In this document: positions 37,265 through 46,269 of the stretch, one piece after another
Position numbering within the stretch: position 1 is the stretch's first letter
How the letters are laid out: every line of letters starts with the position of its first letter
From: Clostridium thailandense
GTDB lineage: Bacteria; Bacillota; Clostridia; Clostridiales; Clostridiaceae
DNA: 64,000 bases
Assembly: GCF_019207025.1 (NCBI RefSeq)
Contig: NZ_JAEEGC010000106.1
Location: forward strand, 1 to 64,000
Direction of reading: 5' to 3'
Notes under the pieces: model-generated
What the model saw: the letters and a program-made list of their open reading frames with translations, nothing else
Databases searched by the model: none
Told to the model about the DNA's origin: nothing
Position numbers and translations under genes: made by a program

Positions 37265-37453
37265 GCAGTAATTTCTATATAGGGTTCTCAAACTATGGAT
37301 ATTTTAAAATTAAAATAGAAATGCCCTTTTATTATACAGCTTGTATTTCTAAATGATTAATTATGCAATTAATCTATTGATAATATTTTTATGTAGTAGT
37401 AAACTTAATTTAAAGTTTTATTAACTAACTTTTAGAAAGGCGGAGAATTATAG

Positions 37454-38275
37454 ATGAAATTTACAAAAATGCAGGGGACGGGTAATGATTTTATAGTAAT
37501 TGATGATAGAAATAACAGCTTTTTGAAAAAAGAAAGCGAATTAGCAATAAAACTTTGTGATAGACATTATGGTATTGGCGGAGACGGCATATTAATAGTA
37601 AGAAATAGTGAAATTGCTCAAATACAAATGATTATAATTAATATCGATGGTTCATATGCATCAATGTGTGGAAATGGAATAAGATGTTTTGCAAAGTATG
37701 TATATGATGAGAAGATTGTAACAGGAGATTGTATAAAAATAGAGACTGGTGATGGTGTAAAAGAGGCGTTTATACATGCAGAAGATAATATTGCAAAAGA
37801 AGTTACGATTAATATGGGAACCCCTTCATTTGATACGAAATATATACCAGCAAAATTTAATGAAGAAATAATAAATAAACAAATAAAAGTTAATGAAAGA
37901 GAATATAATATAACAACCATGCTAATGGGGGTACCACATACAGTTATATTTGGAGAACTTGAAGATTACAATGTTGAAGAGGGAAGAGCAATAGAAAAAT
38001 ATAATAAATTTCCTAAAGGAACAAATGTAAACTTTTGCGAAGTTATAAACAATAGTAAAGTAAGGGTTAAAACTTGGGAAAGAGGTGCAGGACCTACTTT
38101 AGCTTGTGGAACAGGAAGCTGTGCTTCAGTAATAGCTTCCAACAAACTAGGTTTTACAGGTAAAAATGTAGAAGTTCAAGTACCAGGGGGAAAACTTTTT
38201 ATAGAAATAAAAGAAAATGGAGTTTTCATGACAGGACCTGCAGAAGTTTCATTTAAAGGGGAATATGAAATCTAA
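37454..38275 (+). CDS. dapF: Diaminopimelate epimerase
   Basis: Converts LL-DAP to meso-DAP for peptidoglycan and lysine. Catalytic cysteines are in SMCGNGIRC (~71) and LACGTGSCAS (~217). The N-terminus has MKFTKMQGTGNDFIVID, and MGVPHTVIF lies mid-protein. 273 residues is standard. It fits the DAP-specific MurE upstream in the window. GAAAGGCGGAG start site; its stop codon is directly followed by the ATG of the lipoprotein gene. Confidence 0.97.
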   Translation: MKFTKMQGTGNDFIVIDDRNNSFLKKESELAIKLCDRHYGIGGDGILIVRNSEIAQIQMIIINIDGSYASMCGNGIRCFAKYVYDEKIVTGDCIKIETGDGVKEAFIHAEDNIAKEVTINMGTPSFDTKYIPAKFNEEIINKQIKVNEREYNITTMLMGVPHTVIFGELEDYNVEEGRAIEKYNKFPKGTNVNFCEVINNSKVRVKTWERGAGPTLACGTGSCASVIASNKLGFTGKNVEVQVPGGKLFIEIKENGVFMTGPAEVSFKGEYEI

Positions 38276-39349
38276 ATGAAAGTATCTAATAAAATTTCAT
38301 CTTTTTTCATAGTTTCTTTTATTATTTTAAGTTTAACAGCATGCAGTTGCAATGAAGAAACACTAGAAGAAGTAAATAATTTACCGCATTATTCTCAAAT
38401 TACCGCTTTAGAGAGCAACAAAGAAAATTCAGATGTTTATAAAATTGAGAATAAGGGATTATATAAAATAGGAACAATAGAGAATCTGCTCGATTTATCG
38501 TATAATAACAAAAATGCTGTTTATGTTTATCTACAAAACATTTCAAAAGGAAAAAATTTTAACAACAATAAGATTGTAGTAATTAAAGATAAAAGAAAAA
38601 AAGAACTAAAAGACTTTTATGCTGCTTTAGATTTTAAACTTAATCCATCAGGAGATAAACTTGCATTTAGGAGCTTTAAGGAAGATTCTAGAGAAAGTGC
38701 TGAGGGTATGAGGATATATGATATTAAAAAAAATAAGTATATAAGATTAAAGTCTAATGTACTTGTTTCTGGAAACCTATATGGATGGATAAATGATAAT
38801 AAAATAATTTATTACGGGAGTATAGAAGGGAAAAAAAACTCAGATAAAATATATTCTTATGATTTCAATACTAATAAAGAAGAAGTTTATCTTGGTGATA
38901 TAAATGGTTATTGTACCTATTTTGTTCCAATAGGGAATAATATTTTGTTCTTGGCAAAGGAAGGAGATAGTCAATCATTATATTATTTTGATGCTGAAAA
39001 AAGTACAGTTAAAAGTATAACCAATAATATATATGGAGTTAGTAAATCAGTAGCAAGCTATAAAAATGGCGAGATTTTTTTTATTGGAAGTGAGGATGAA
39101 AAGCAGTTAGCTTTATATAAATTTTCATCCCAAAGTTTTGAATTAGAAAGAATTACTTATGACTTTCCAAAAGAATTAGATGAAATGTCTGGAATAGCTA
39201 TAGATGATCAGGGAAATGTTTATTTTGGTGGTACAGATGTTCCAGAGCAAGATGAAAAAGTAGATGTATATATGTATGATAACAAAGAAAGATCTATTAA
39301 CCTTATATCTACTCATGAGGGAAAGTATAGCGTATATAATTCAGAATAA
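38276..39349 (+). CDS. Lipoprotein with beta-propeller-like repeats, function unknown
   Basis: 357-residue secreted lipoprotein: signal peptide to ~22 with lipobox LTAC, then CNEETLEEV. The rest contains repeating blade-like units such as KLNPSGDKLAFRSF, YGWINDNKIIYYGS, IYSYDFNTNKEEVYLG and LYYFDAEKSTVKSIT, which look like TolB/WD40-type propeller blades. I assign no specific function. It starts zero bases after the dapF stop, so it is translated from the dapF transcript, and a strong terminator separates it from the pilus operon. A surface partner of the pilus genes is possible but unproven. Confidence 0.75.
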   Translation: MKVSNKISSFFIVSFIILSLTACSCNEETLEEVNNLPHYSQITALESNKENSDVYKIENKGLYKIGTIENLLDLSYNNKNAVYVYLQNISKGKNFNNNKIVVIKDKRKKELKDFYAALDFKLNPSGDKLAFRSFKEDSRESAEGMRIYDIKKNKYIRLKSNVLVSGNLYGWINDNKIIYYGSIEGKKNSDKIYSYDFNTNKEEVYLGDINGYCTYFVPIGNNILFLAKEGDSQSLYYFDAEKSTVKSITNNIYGVSKSVASYKNGEIFFIGSEDEKQLALYKFSSQSFELERITYDFPKELDEMSGIAIDDQGNVYFGGTDVPEQDEKVDVYMYDNKERSINLISTHEGKYSVYNSE

Positions 39350-39367
39350 GTAAGAGATAAGTACTTT

Positions 39368-39422
39368 AATCACATAAGATCTATCTAGATTTAGATGGAT
39401 TTTATGTGATTTTAATTTTTTG
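39368..39422 (+). terminator. Strong terminator after dapF-lipoprotein
   Basis: AATCACATAAGATCTATC (39368-39385) pairs with GATGGATTTTATGTGATT (39394-39411) with two G-U pairs and an 8-base loop, followed by TTAATTTTTT. Confidence 0.88.
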
Positions 39423-39492
39423 ATTTGTTTACGAATTGAAATAGTGGACATAATTCTAATATAAGATTGATGGGAGGTAAAAGTGTAATCAT

Positions 39493-40995
39493 ATGAATAA
39501 AGATATGCCAATTATAGATTTAGAAAATACTCAAATTGATAATAAAGTAGTACAAAAGATACCAGAAAAAATAGCAAATGATAACTGTCTGATAGCATTT
39601 AAAGAATTTAATGATTATACCTATATAGCAGTTGAGAGGAGTCCTAATGTATCTTTAGAAGAAGAATTAAGATTTATAATTGGAAAAAACATAAGGTTTT
39701 TTTATGCACATAAAGCACAAATAGTGAATTGTATTAATAGTTATTATTGCAAGTACAGCGTAGAAAGTGCTATTAAGAACATTGAAACTCAAAATACAGA
39801 TAATTTTAGCCAGCAGTATTCAAAAATTCTTAATGAAGAAAAATTAAAAGAAGCTCCTGTGGTTAAAATTGTAAACTCAATACTAAATGGTGCTATACAT
39901 CAAAATGCCAGCGATATTCATCTTGAACCATTTGAAGATGAAACTTTAGTGAGATTTAGAGTAGATGGTATAATGAGCTACTTTATGTCAGTACCTCACA
40001 ATATATATTCACTAGTATGCACTAGATTCAAAATAATGGCTTTAATGGACATATCAGAAAGAAGAATACCACAAGATGGAAAAATAAAATATGCATATGA
40101 AAATATTGAATACGATTTAAGAGTATCAACACTTCCTACAGTATATGGCGAAAAAATCGTCATAAGAATTTTATATAAGTCTATTGAAATGAAACTTTTA
40201 GATACACTAGGATTTGGTGAAAAAGCTGTGAAATCAATAAAATCAATGTTAGAGAATAGGTATGGAATTATACTTGTAACAGGGCCAACTGGCAGTGGAA
40301 AAACTACCACTTTATATTCTATGTTAAATTCATTAAATAAAAAAGAAAAGAATATAACAAGTATAGAAGATCCTGTGGAGTATAGTGTTAAAAATGTAAA
40401 CCAGGTCAATGTAAACTCAAAAATAGGTTTTAGTTTTGCAGAAGGCTTAAGAAGCATATTAAGACAAGATCCAGATGTAATAATGTTAGGAGAAATAAGA
40501 GATGAAGAGACAGCACAAATTGCTATTAGAGCTGCAATAACAGGGCATTTAGTTATTAGTACTTTACATACTAATGATGCAGCAGAATCTATACTAAGAC
40601 TTGAAGACATGGGAATACCAGATTATTTCTTGGAAGAAGCTTTAAAATGCATCATATCTCAAAGACTAGTTAGAAGAATATGTCCTTATTGCAAAAAGCC
40701 ATATTATGCATCTAATAGTGAAAGTAAAAGTTTAAATTTGCCGATGAATTATAATTTGTATAAGGGTACGGGGTGCTGGCAATGTAACTATACTGGATAT
40801 AAAGGAAGGATAGTAGTGTATGAAATTATGGATCTTAATAGACTAAAAAATATCAATATTAAATCTCAAAAGTCCATAGAGGACATTAGAAAAGTCAATA
40901 TGGATAAAGGCATGGTTTCTATGAAAGATCACTGTACTGAACTTGTGAAAAATGGAGTTACTACTTATGAAGAATTTATGAGAATAAATTTGTAA
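39493..40995 (+). CDS. Type IV pilus / type II secretion assembly ATPase (PilB/GspE family)
   Basis: Hexameric cytoplasmic ATPase that powers pilin polymerisation. 500 residues: N-terminal GspE-II-like region (~1-110), then NASDIHLEP and RVDGIM (~140-160). Walker A is GPTGSGKTTTLY (~262), the Asp box TSIEDPVEY follows, Walker B is VIMLGEIRDEETA (~330) and the His box is STLHTNDA. A tetracysteine zinc site (CPYC ~396, CWQC ~428) is present. It opens an operon with the platform protein and prepilins. No PilT retraction ATPase follows, which recalls ComG or type II systems. Confidence 0.93.
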   Translation: MNKDMPIIDLENTQIDNKVVQKIPEKIANDNCLIAFKEFNDYTYIAVERSPNVSLEEELRFIIGKNIRFFYAHKAQIVNCINSYYCKYSVESAIKNIETQNTDNFSQQYSKILNEEKLKEAPVVKIVNSILNGAIHQNASDIHLEPFEDETLVRFRVDGIMSYFMSVPHNIYSLVCTRFKIMALMDISERRIPQDGKIKYAYENIEYDLRVSTLPTVYGEKIVIRILYKSIEMKLLDTLGFGEKAVKSIKSMLENRYGIILVTGPTGSGKTTTLYSMLNSLNKKEKNITSIEDPVEYSVKNVNQVNVNSKIGFSFAEGLRSILRQDPDVIMLGEIRDEETAQIAIRAAITGHLVISTLHTNDAAESILRLEDMGIPDYFLEEALKCIISQRLVRRICPYCKKPYYASNSESKSLNLPMNYNLYKGTGCWQCNYTGYKGRIVVYEIMDLNRLKNINIKSQKSIEDIRKVNMDKGMVSMKDHCTELVKNGVTTYEEFMRINL

Positions 40996-41145
40996 AAAAA
41001 TGCAAAAAAGTAAAACAATTAAATATAAGAACTATTTAGAAATGCTTTAAAATATTCTTCCATTTTGAGCTATATATTTATGTAAGCAAATCAGCTTTCT
41101 AGTGCTATTTTTTACAGCATATTAATTAAGAAGGGGAATTAGTAT

Positions 41146-42339
41146 ATGTTTAGTTATAAAGCAGTAAATATTAATGGGAACAAAATTAAAGGAGAATTTG
41201 AAGGCGAAAATATATTAGAACTTAGAGCTGTTTTAAAAGATAGCGGATATTATCTTTTGGACTTTAAAAATAAAAATGGAGTTCTTAAAAATATACTTAA
41301 AAGAAGAGTAGGACTTAAGGATATAAGTTTTTTATGTAATGCTTTAGGCAATATTCTAAGTTCTGGTATAACAATATCGCAAGCATTAAATGTTATTGCA
41401 TCTCAATGCAATAACAAAATATTAAAACAAAGTTTATATAATATCGAGAGGAATGTTTCAAAAGGTGAAAGCATACATAAAAGTCTAAAAAATAACTTGA
41501 AAATATATCCTTTATTTATGGCAGAAATGGTTAAGGCTGGTGAAGAGGTTGGAAAACTAGATAAAGTATTGACTGATTTATCAGTATACTATGACGAGCA
41601 AAATAAGATACTTACAAAGATTAAATCTGCAATTGCTTATCCTTTAATTGTGTTAACTAGTTCTATTTTTATAATAATGTTTCTGATGATTAAAATAGTA
41701 CCTCAATTCACAGACACCATAAGATCCATGGGAGGAAAAATTCCACTTCTAACCCAGACTACTCTAAATTTTTGTAATTTTATTAGAAACAATTTTTGTG
41801 TAATAAACATGTGTGTAATTTTAAGCATTATAATTCTATATAAGTATTTTAAGACTAATAAAGGAAAAATTTTTATTGATAAAATCAAGCTTAAGATTCC
41901 GTGCTATAGAACAATGTATAATTATCTTGTGTTGTCTAAACTATCTAGAGCATTATCCATGCTTATATCGTCAGGTTCTAATATAATAAGGGCATTAGAA
42001 ATATCTTTAAGCATTATCAATAATAAGATTATAGAAAATAAAATTAGAAACTGTATAGAGGATATTAAAAAAGGTGAGTGTATATATTATGCTTTTAAAA
42101 AACATGATATAGGAAATGAAATGTTTTTAGCGATGATCAAAACTGGTGAAGAGGTCGGAAGGCTTGATACTATGTTGTTAAGAACGGCAACAATATTCGA
42201 AAACGAATTTAAAGAACGTTTAAAAATGCTGTTAAGTTTAATGGAACCTTCAATTATTATAATTCTGGCTTTCTTTATAGGAATATTTATAATATCAGCC
42301 ATTATACCGATTATAACCATAATGGATTCCATTGCATAA
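41146..42339 (+). CDS. Pilus/secretion inner-membrane platform protein (PilC/GspF family)
   Basis: 397-residue membrane protein with two copies of the GspF domain. Each contains the GEEVGKLD-type motif (AGEEVGKLDKVL ~130 and TGEEVGRLDTML ~332), and hydrophobic segments lie at ~165-190, ~215-235 and ~365-390. It couples the ATPase to pilin assembly. It begins 150 bases after the ATPase gene with AAGGGG; that gap shows no other gene or terminator. Confidence 0.93.
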   Translation: MFSYKAVNINGNKIKGEFEGENILELRAVLKDSGYYLLDFKNKNGVLKNILKRRVGLKDISFLCNALGNILSSGITISQALNVIASQCNNKILKQSLYNIERNVSKGESIHKSLKNNLKIYPLFMAEMVKAGEEVGKLDKVLTDLSVYYDEQNKILTKIKSAIAYPLIVLTSSIFIIMFLMIKIVPQFTDTIRSMGGKIPLLTQTTLNFCNFIRNNFCVINMCVILSIIILYKYFKTNKGKIFIDKIKLKIPCYRTMYNYLVLSKLSRALSMLISSGSNIIRALEISLSIINNKIIENKIRNCIEDIKKGECIYYAFKKHDIGNEMFLAMIKTGEEVGRLDTMLLRTATIFENEFKERLKMLLSLMEPSIIIILAFFIGIFIISAIIPIITIMDSIA

Positions 42340-42364
42340 AATTTTTGTGTTAGGAGAGAGGTTA

Positions 42365-42784
42365 ATGAATAAAAAAAATATATATTCAAAGAAAAAAGGT
42401 TTTACTCTAATAGAACTTATGTTAGTTGTATCTATCATATTAGTTTTAATGGGGTTCCTAATTCCGAAGTTTTCATCTTACGAGGAGAAGGCTAAAATTA
42501 CAAAGGCTGTGAGTACAGCTAAGCAAATTCAAACAGCAGCTATGGCAAGTTATGGAGATAATGAAGGTACATTTAATTCTACTGATGTAAAATCAAATGT
42601 AGAATCGCTTACTTCTGCAGAAAGTGTAAATGTTGAAAATTTATTAAATGATGGTCAAAGCATAGATGTAACATATCAAAGTGATGGAAAAGACTGTAAG
42701 GTAACTATTAATGCTGAGCAGAATTCTTTTACAGTAAATTATGGAGATGAAACAGTATACCCTAAGAATATAACTAAGAAGTAA
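42365..42784 (+). CDS. Major prepilin (type IV pilin / ComGC-like)
   Basis: 139-residue prepilin: 11-residue basic leader ending KKKG, cleavage before FTLIELMLV with Glu5, and a hydrophobic helix to ~33. A small C-terminal domain follows, without a cysteine pair: its only cysteine is in GKDCKVTI. It is the first prepilin after the platform gene and the likely main subunit. Start ATG 42365 has GGAGAGAGG upstream; the frame extends to 42332 inside the platform gene's end. Prepilin peptidase is not encoded in this window. Confidence 0.9.
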   Translation: MNKKNIYSKKKGFTLIELMLVVSIILVLMGFLIPKFSSYEEKAKITKAVSTAKQIQTAAMASYGDNEGTFNSTDVKSNVESLTSAESVNVENLLNDGQSIDVTYQSDGKDCKVTINAEQNSFTVNYGDETVYPKNITKK

Positions 42785-42845
42785 AGATAAATAAAAAAAT
42801 TATATAGAATAAAAATAAGGATTTTAAATGTTAAAGGAAGGTTTA

Positions 42846-43295
42846 ATGAAATTTAGAAACAGAAATAAAGGATTCACAATTATAGAGTTAATGATGGTAA
42901 TAGGGATAGCATCTATATTATTTAGCATAAGTTTAATAAATTTGGGGGGGTATAATAAGCTGCAAGACAAAATAGACATTGATGTTTTCAGTAATTCCTT
43001 AATTAATTTGGTTAACAGCTCAAAAGAATACTGTAGAGATGAAAATATAGGTGGTTATTTATATTTTGATACTGAAAAAAATGCAGTGTGCTTAAATTGT
43101 GGACTGCAGGAAGTTTACAGGCTGGAACTTCCAGATAAGTTTAAGTTAAATATAGTAAGACCGGGAAATAAAATAAAAATAGATAATAGAGGGATAACAG
43201 AAGATGCATGTACCATTCAATATAAAGACAGGGAAGAAAAAATGCACTGCATTACTATGTGCGTTGGAACAGCTTTTTTGGAATTTAAGTATTAA
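42846..43295 (+). CDS. Minor prepilin (GspH/ComGD-like)
   Basis: 149 residues. Leader MKFRNRNKG is cleaved before FTIIELMMV with Glu5, followed by the N-terminal helix. The globular part contains three cysteine-bearing stretches (EYCRDE, CLNCGL, DACTIQ) and ends VGTAFLEFKY. Start: ATG 42846 after AAGGAAGG; ATG 42828 is in frame but covers that site. The 3' end overlaps the next prepilin gene. Confidence 0.82.
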   Translation: MKFRNRNKGFTIIELMMVIGIASILFSISLINLGGYNKLQDKIDIDVFSNSLINLVNSSKEYCRDENIGGYLYFDTEKNAVCLNCGLQEVYRLELPDKFKLNIVRPGNKIKIDNRGITEDACTIQYKDREEKMHCITMCVGTAFLEFKY

Positions 43296-43731
43296 AAAAG
43301 GATACTCTTTAATAGAAGTTATGTGCAGTATCACGATATTTTCTACATTATTTATAACAGTATTATCAATACAAATTAATAACTTAAAGATTAAAAGCAT
43401 TAACAATGAAATATATAATTATTCTGTATTTTTGGAAGCTGCAAAGAACAATATAATGTATAACTGTTCATATGATGAAATACAAAAGCTTGATTTTGAA
43501 AAAAAATACTATATTTCAAAAGAAAATCTTCAAATTGATAAAATTAAGGACAAAGGAATTCAAAATTTGTTCGTTACAGAGAAGCCTTTAAATGGGGCTT
43601 ATTTAGTGATTAATATAGAAGAAGGAAAAGTAATGAAATTAAACTTAAAATTATATGAAAAAATTAGAAAGGGTACAAAGGTTATAGAATGTGAATTTTA
43701 TAAGGGGAAATATCATAGGACGAAAAATTAA
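43264..43731 (+). CDS. Minor prepilin (PulG/ComGE-like), start uncertain
   Basis: About 155 residues with a prepilin N-terminus KKG/YSLIEVMCSITIF (Glu5 present) and a small C-terminal domain. The gene has no clear start. TTG 43264 gives a 12-residue leader but lacks a ribosome site, and ATG 43204 gives a 32-residue leader deep within the previous gene. A rare ATT at 43291, next to the upstream stop, would give a very short leader. Translational coupling with the upstream gene, which ends at 43295, is likely. Confidence 0.75.
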   Translation: MEQLFWNLSIKKGYSLIEVMCSITIFSTLFITVLSIQINNLKIKSINNEIYNYSVFLEAAKNNIMYNCSYDEIQKLDFEKKYYISKENLQIDKIKDKGIQNLFVTEKPLNGAYLVINIEEGKVMKLNLKLYEKIRKGTKVIECEFYKGKYHRTKN

Positions 43732-44188
43732 TAAAAAAGGATTTACTTTAATTGAATTGATGATAGTTTCGGCGCTGATAGGAGTAATTACTTCAGCTCA
43801 GATAATTATTATCTCAAAATACATGAAGATGCATAGAACAGAAATAATAGAAAGCAGAGAAGCTTTTTATGTAAATGAAGCTTTTATAATAATTGAAGCT
43901 CAAATAAGTAGTGCGAAATATGTAAAAATAGATAATAACCAAATTGTTTTAAAAAGATATTATGGAGTGGAACATGATTATATAAGAGAAGATAAGGATT
44001 CAGATATCATAATATCCTATGGCGCAGTATATTCATCTACAACTAATAATATTTTAAAAAGAGTGAAAGATTTTAAAGTTGAAGGGAAAGGTGATTTAGC
44101 TTATATAACCATAGAAACAAAGAGAGGAAAAGTATATAAAAGATGTTTAGCATTAGAAAGAAAAAGAGTGAGAGGGGATTTATATTAA
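43691..44188 (+). CDS. Minor prepilin (PilW/ComGF-like)
   Basis: 165 residues. Basic leader RKINKKG is cleaved before FTLIELMIVSALIGV with Glu5. The C-terminal region has beta-like segments (KIDNNQIVLKRYYG, DLAYITIETKRGK). The first in-frame start is GTG 43691, 40 bases inside the previous gene; no ATG occurs before the cleavage site, and an AAGGGG at about 43703 precedes only ATC/ATA codons. The 3' end overlaps the next gene by 46 bases. Confidence 0.75.
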   Translation: MNFIRGNIIGRKINKKGFTLIELMIVSALIGVITSAQIIIISKYMKMHRTEIIESREAFYVNEAFIIIEAQISSAKYVKIDNNQIVLKRYYGVEHDYIREDKDSDIIISYGAVYSSTTNNILKRVKDFKVEGKGDLAYITIETKRGKVYKRCLALERKRVRGDLY

Positions 44189-44598
44189 TATATGTGTTTT
44201 TTATATGCAGCTTATGTTTTATTATAGTTTTGGGATTTTATAAGATGGAGGTTTTGATAAGAAACAACAATTTAAAAATGGAAAAAAGTTTAGTAAAAGT
44301 AGACAAATTACAAAAGACAAGAGAATATCTTCTTACAGAATTAGATGATAACATATACAAGAATGTTTCAGTGATAGATGAAAATTCGGTAAAAGAATAT
44401 TTTGTTTCGATGTCAAAGCTTGATGAGAAGTATGAGGACAGTTACATAGAGTATATAAAAAATAATAATTGTTTTTTGATACAATATTATATCAATCATA
44501 AGTTTTATAAAGGAGAGCTGTATGAGTACAAAATTGCCAATGGACTGATATATTATGGATGCATTGACTATTCTTTTGAAAAAGGAGGAATAAATTAA
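44143..44598 (+). CDS. Pilin-like protein lacking Glu5 (GspK/PilX/ComGG-like)
   Basis: 151 residues. Leader MFSIRKKKSERG precedes FILIYVFFICSLCFIIVLG: a prepilin-type helix, but position 5 is tyrosine instead of glutamate. Loss of Glu5 is a known feature of GspK-type tip subunits, so this may cap the minor-pilin complex. The rest is charged and unremarkable. It is nested at both ends: it begins inside the previous gene, and its stop TAA shares a base with the next ATG. Confidence 0.7.
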   Translation: MFSIRKKKSERGFILIYVFFICSLCFIIVLGFYKMEVLIRNNNLKMEKSLVKVDKLQKTREYLLTELDDNIYKNVSVIDENSVKEYFVSMSKLDEKYEDSYIEYIKNNNCFLIQYYINHKFYKGELYEYKIANGLIYYGCIDYSFEKGGIN

Positions 44599-45353
44599 TG
44601 AGAAAAACAGTATTACTTCAAGTGTGTGATGATGGTTTAAGATATAAAGAAGTATTAGGAAAGGGCTTTATAGTGAGAGTAACGAATATGAATAAATATG
44701 AAAAATCTGATATCAAGATTAATGATATTAGACAACTTAAAGTGAATTTTAAAAAGAAAAATCTGTTTATAATTCTGGACGGAGAAGAATTGTATATAAA
44801 AATTATGATCCTTCCCAAATTGAAGAAAGAAAAAATTTATGAAATTATTAGATCGGAACTAGAATACCGTTTTAAAAATATAGATAATATTATGTTTACA
44901 TATCAAATTATTAAAGATAATGGTTCGAATCTAGAGGCTATAGTACTTTGCTTAAATTGGAGTAGAATGGATTTAGTAGAAGACTGTGTGAAGAGAGGAG
45001 CTAAATTGAAGGGAATATATCCAATACAGTTTTGTATTTTAGATAATTATAAAAGAATAATTAAAGAGAAGAAATATATTTTTACTTTTTTATATAAAGG
45101 TATATTGTACTTTTTAGCATGTTCAGATAATAAAATTATTGCTAATAGTGTTGTAAAACCATTTATAGAAAAGAACTTTATGAACGAATTAGACAAGTTT
45201 CGGACTAAATGTAATGTTTTGGAAGTGTTTAAAGATTTGCCTAAAATAGTATTACTTAACCTTTCTAGTGAAGGTTTAATTAAGAATATAAAAAAGCTTT
45301 ATAAATGTTATGATTTGGGCAATATTTGTGAAGATGAAATACAATTTGTATAG
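44598..45353 (+). CDS. PilM/GspL-like pilus assembly protein (divergent)
   Basis: 251 residues, soluble, shorter than the usual 350 of PilM. The stretch ILPKLKKEKIYEIIRSELEYRF (~72-95) resembles the PilM segment that follows the first actin-like subdomain, and the position ahead of PilN- and PilO-like genes supports this. The ATP-binding signatures of the actin fold are not evident, so it may be a reduced form. AAAGGAGG start site overlapping the previous stop. Confidence 0.55.
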   Translation: MRKTVLLQVCDDGLRYKEVLGKGFIVRVTNMNKYEKSDIKINDIRQLKVNFKKKNLFIILDGEELYIKIMILPKLKKEKIYEIIRSELEYRFKNIDNIMFTYQIIKDNGSNLEAIVLCLNWSRMDLVEDCVKRGAKLKGIYPIQFCILDNYKRIIKEKKYIFTFLYKGILYFLACSDNKIIANSVVKPFIEKNFMNELDKFRTKCNVLEVFKDLPKIVLLNLSSEGLIKNIKKLYKCYDLGNICEDEIQFV

Positions 45354-45379
45354 TTTTTAACTCAAAAGAGGTAATTTAG

Positions 45380-45841
45380 ATGGAAAAGATATATTTTTTG
45401 CCACAATGGTATTTGGAAGGCAAAAAGAATAAAAAAAGAAAAATAATGAGAAGTATAGCTGTATTACTTATTATATTAGATCTAATTCTTTTAGAATTTC
45501 TAGTTATAAGTATAAATAAAAATGAGATCTTAGAAGGAGAATTTAATGAAAGAGTTATAGCTAGAGAAAGCAAAAATGTTGGGAAAAGTAAAGAGCCTAT
45601 TAAGAATAGTAAAACGTTAGATACATTTTTAACTTTTAATAAAAGCTTACATGAAGAATTGAATTTTGAAAACTTATATATAGAAGGAAAAAGAATAGAA
45701 TTAGAATTTTATCCAGATAATTTAAACTATATAAACCTAATAAAAGAAATAGAAGCCAAAGATGAATTTATAATAAAACAGTTATCAAATTTAGGTGATC
45801 AATCTGATAATAAATCAAAAATTATAATGGAATTAAAATGA
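45380..45841 (+). CDS. PilN-like pilus assembly protein
   Basis: 153-residue bitopic membrane protein. The N-terminus IYFLPQWYLEGKKNKKRK recalls the INLLP motif by which PilN docks on PilM. One transmembrane helix (~24-44) and an extracytoplasmic ferredoxin-like domain (LNFENLYIEGKRIELEFYPDNL...) follow. Identification rests on this motif, topology and gene order. Confidence 0.55.
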   Translation: MEKIYFLPQWYLEGKKNKKRKIMRSIAVLLIILDLILLEFLVISINKNEILEGEFNERVIARESKNVGKSKEPIKNSKTLDTFLTFNKSLHEELNFENLYIEGKRIELEFYPDNLNYINLIKEIEAKDEFIIKQLSNLGDQSDNKSKIIMELK

Positions 45842-45852
45842 AAGGAGATTAA

Positions 45853-46269
45853 ATGTCAAAAGATAAAGTTTATAAAATCATAATAATATTAAGTTTATCA
45901 CTATGCGTATTTCTAATTGTGAAAAGTTACAATATTACACAGAAAATAATTAATAATAGAGTGAAATTGACCTCAATAGAAAAGGTAAATAATAAAAACG
46001 ATAGAATGAAAAAATTAAATTTTTACAATGTCATAGAAGAGTTAGGTTCAAAACAAAAAGTTAAAATAAATAATTTGGTTAGTAAAGATAGCGATAAAGA
46101 AATATCAACACAAATTAATGTTTATGGTGATATTTCTACAGTTAGAGATATATTAGAAGATATAAAAAAGAAAAATAATTATCAGTCTGTAGATAATATA
46201 AAGATAAGTAGAGATAAAAATAGAGATATAAGTGCAGATATAAATATGGAATTTATAAAAAATAATTGA
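45853..46269 (+). CDS. PilO-like pilus assembly protein
   Basis: 138-residue bitopic protein: short basic N-terminus, transmembrane helix (~7-27), coiled segment, then a small alpha/beta domain (KVKINNLVSKD, ISTQINVYGDISTVRDILEDIKKKN). This matches the PilO plan, and it follows the PilN-like gene by 11 bases. It is the last gene of the pilus operon. Sequence similarity alone would not identify it. Confidence 0.5.
   Translation: MSKDKVYKIIIILSLSLCVFLIVKSYNITQKIINNRVKLTSIEKVNNKNDRMKKLNFYNVIEELGSKQKVKINNLVSKDSDKEISTQINVYGDISTVRDILEDIKKKNNYQSVDNIKISRDKNRDISADINMEFIKNN

Noticed and set aside
39996-40610. 204-codon minus-strand frame over the pilus ATPase
   Set aside because: Antisense to conserved Walker motifs and without a ribosome site.
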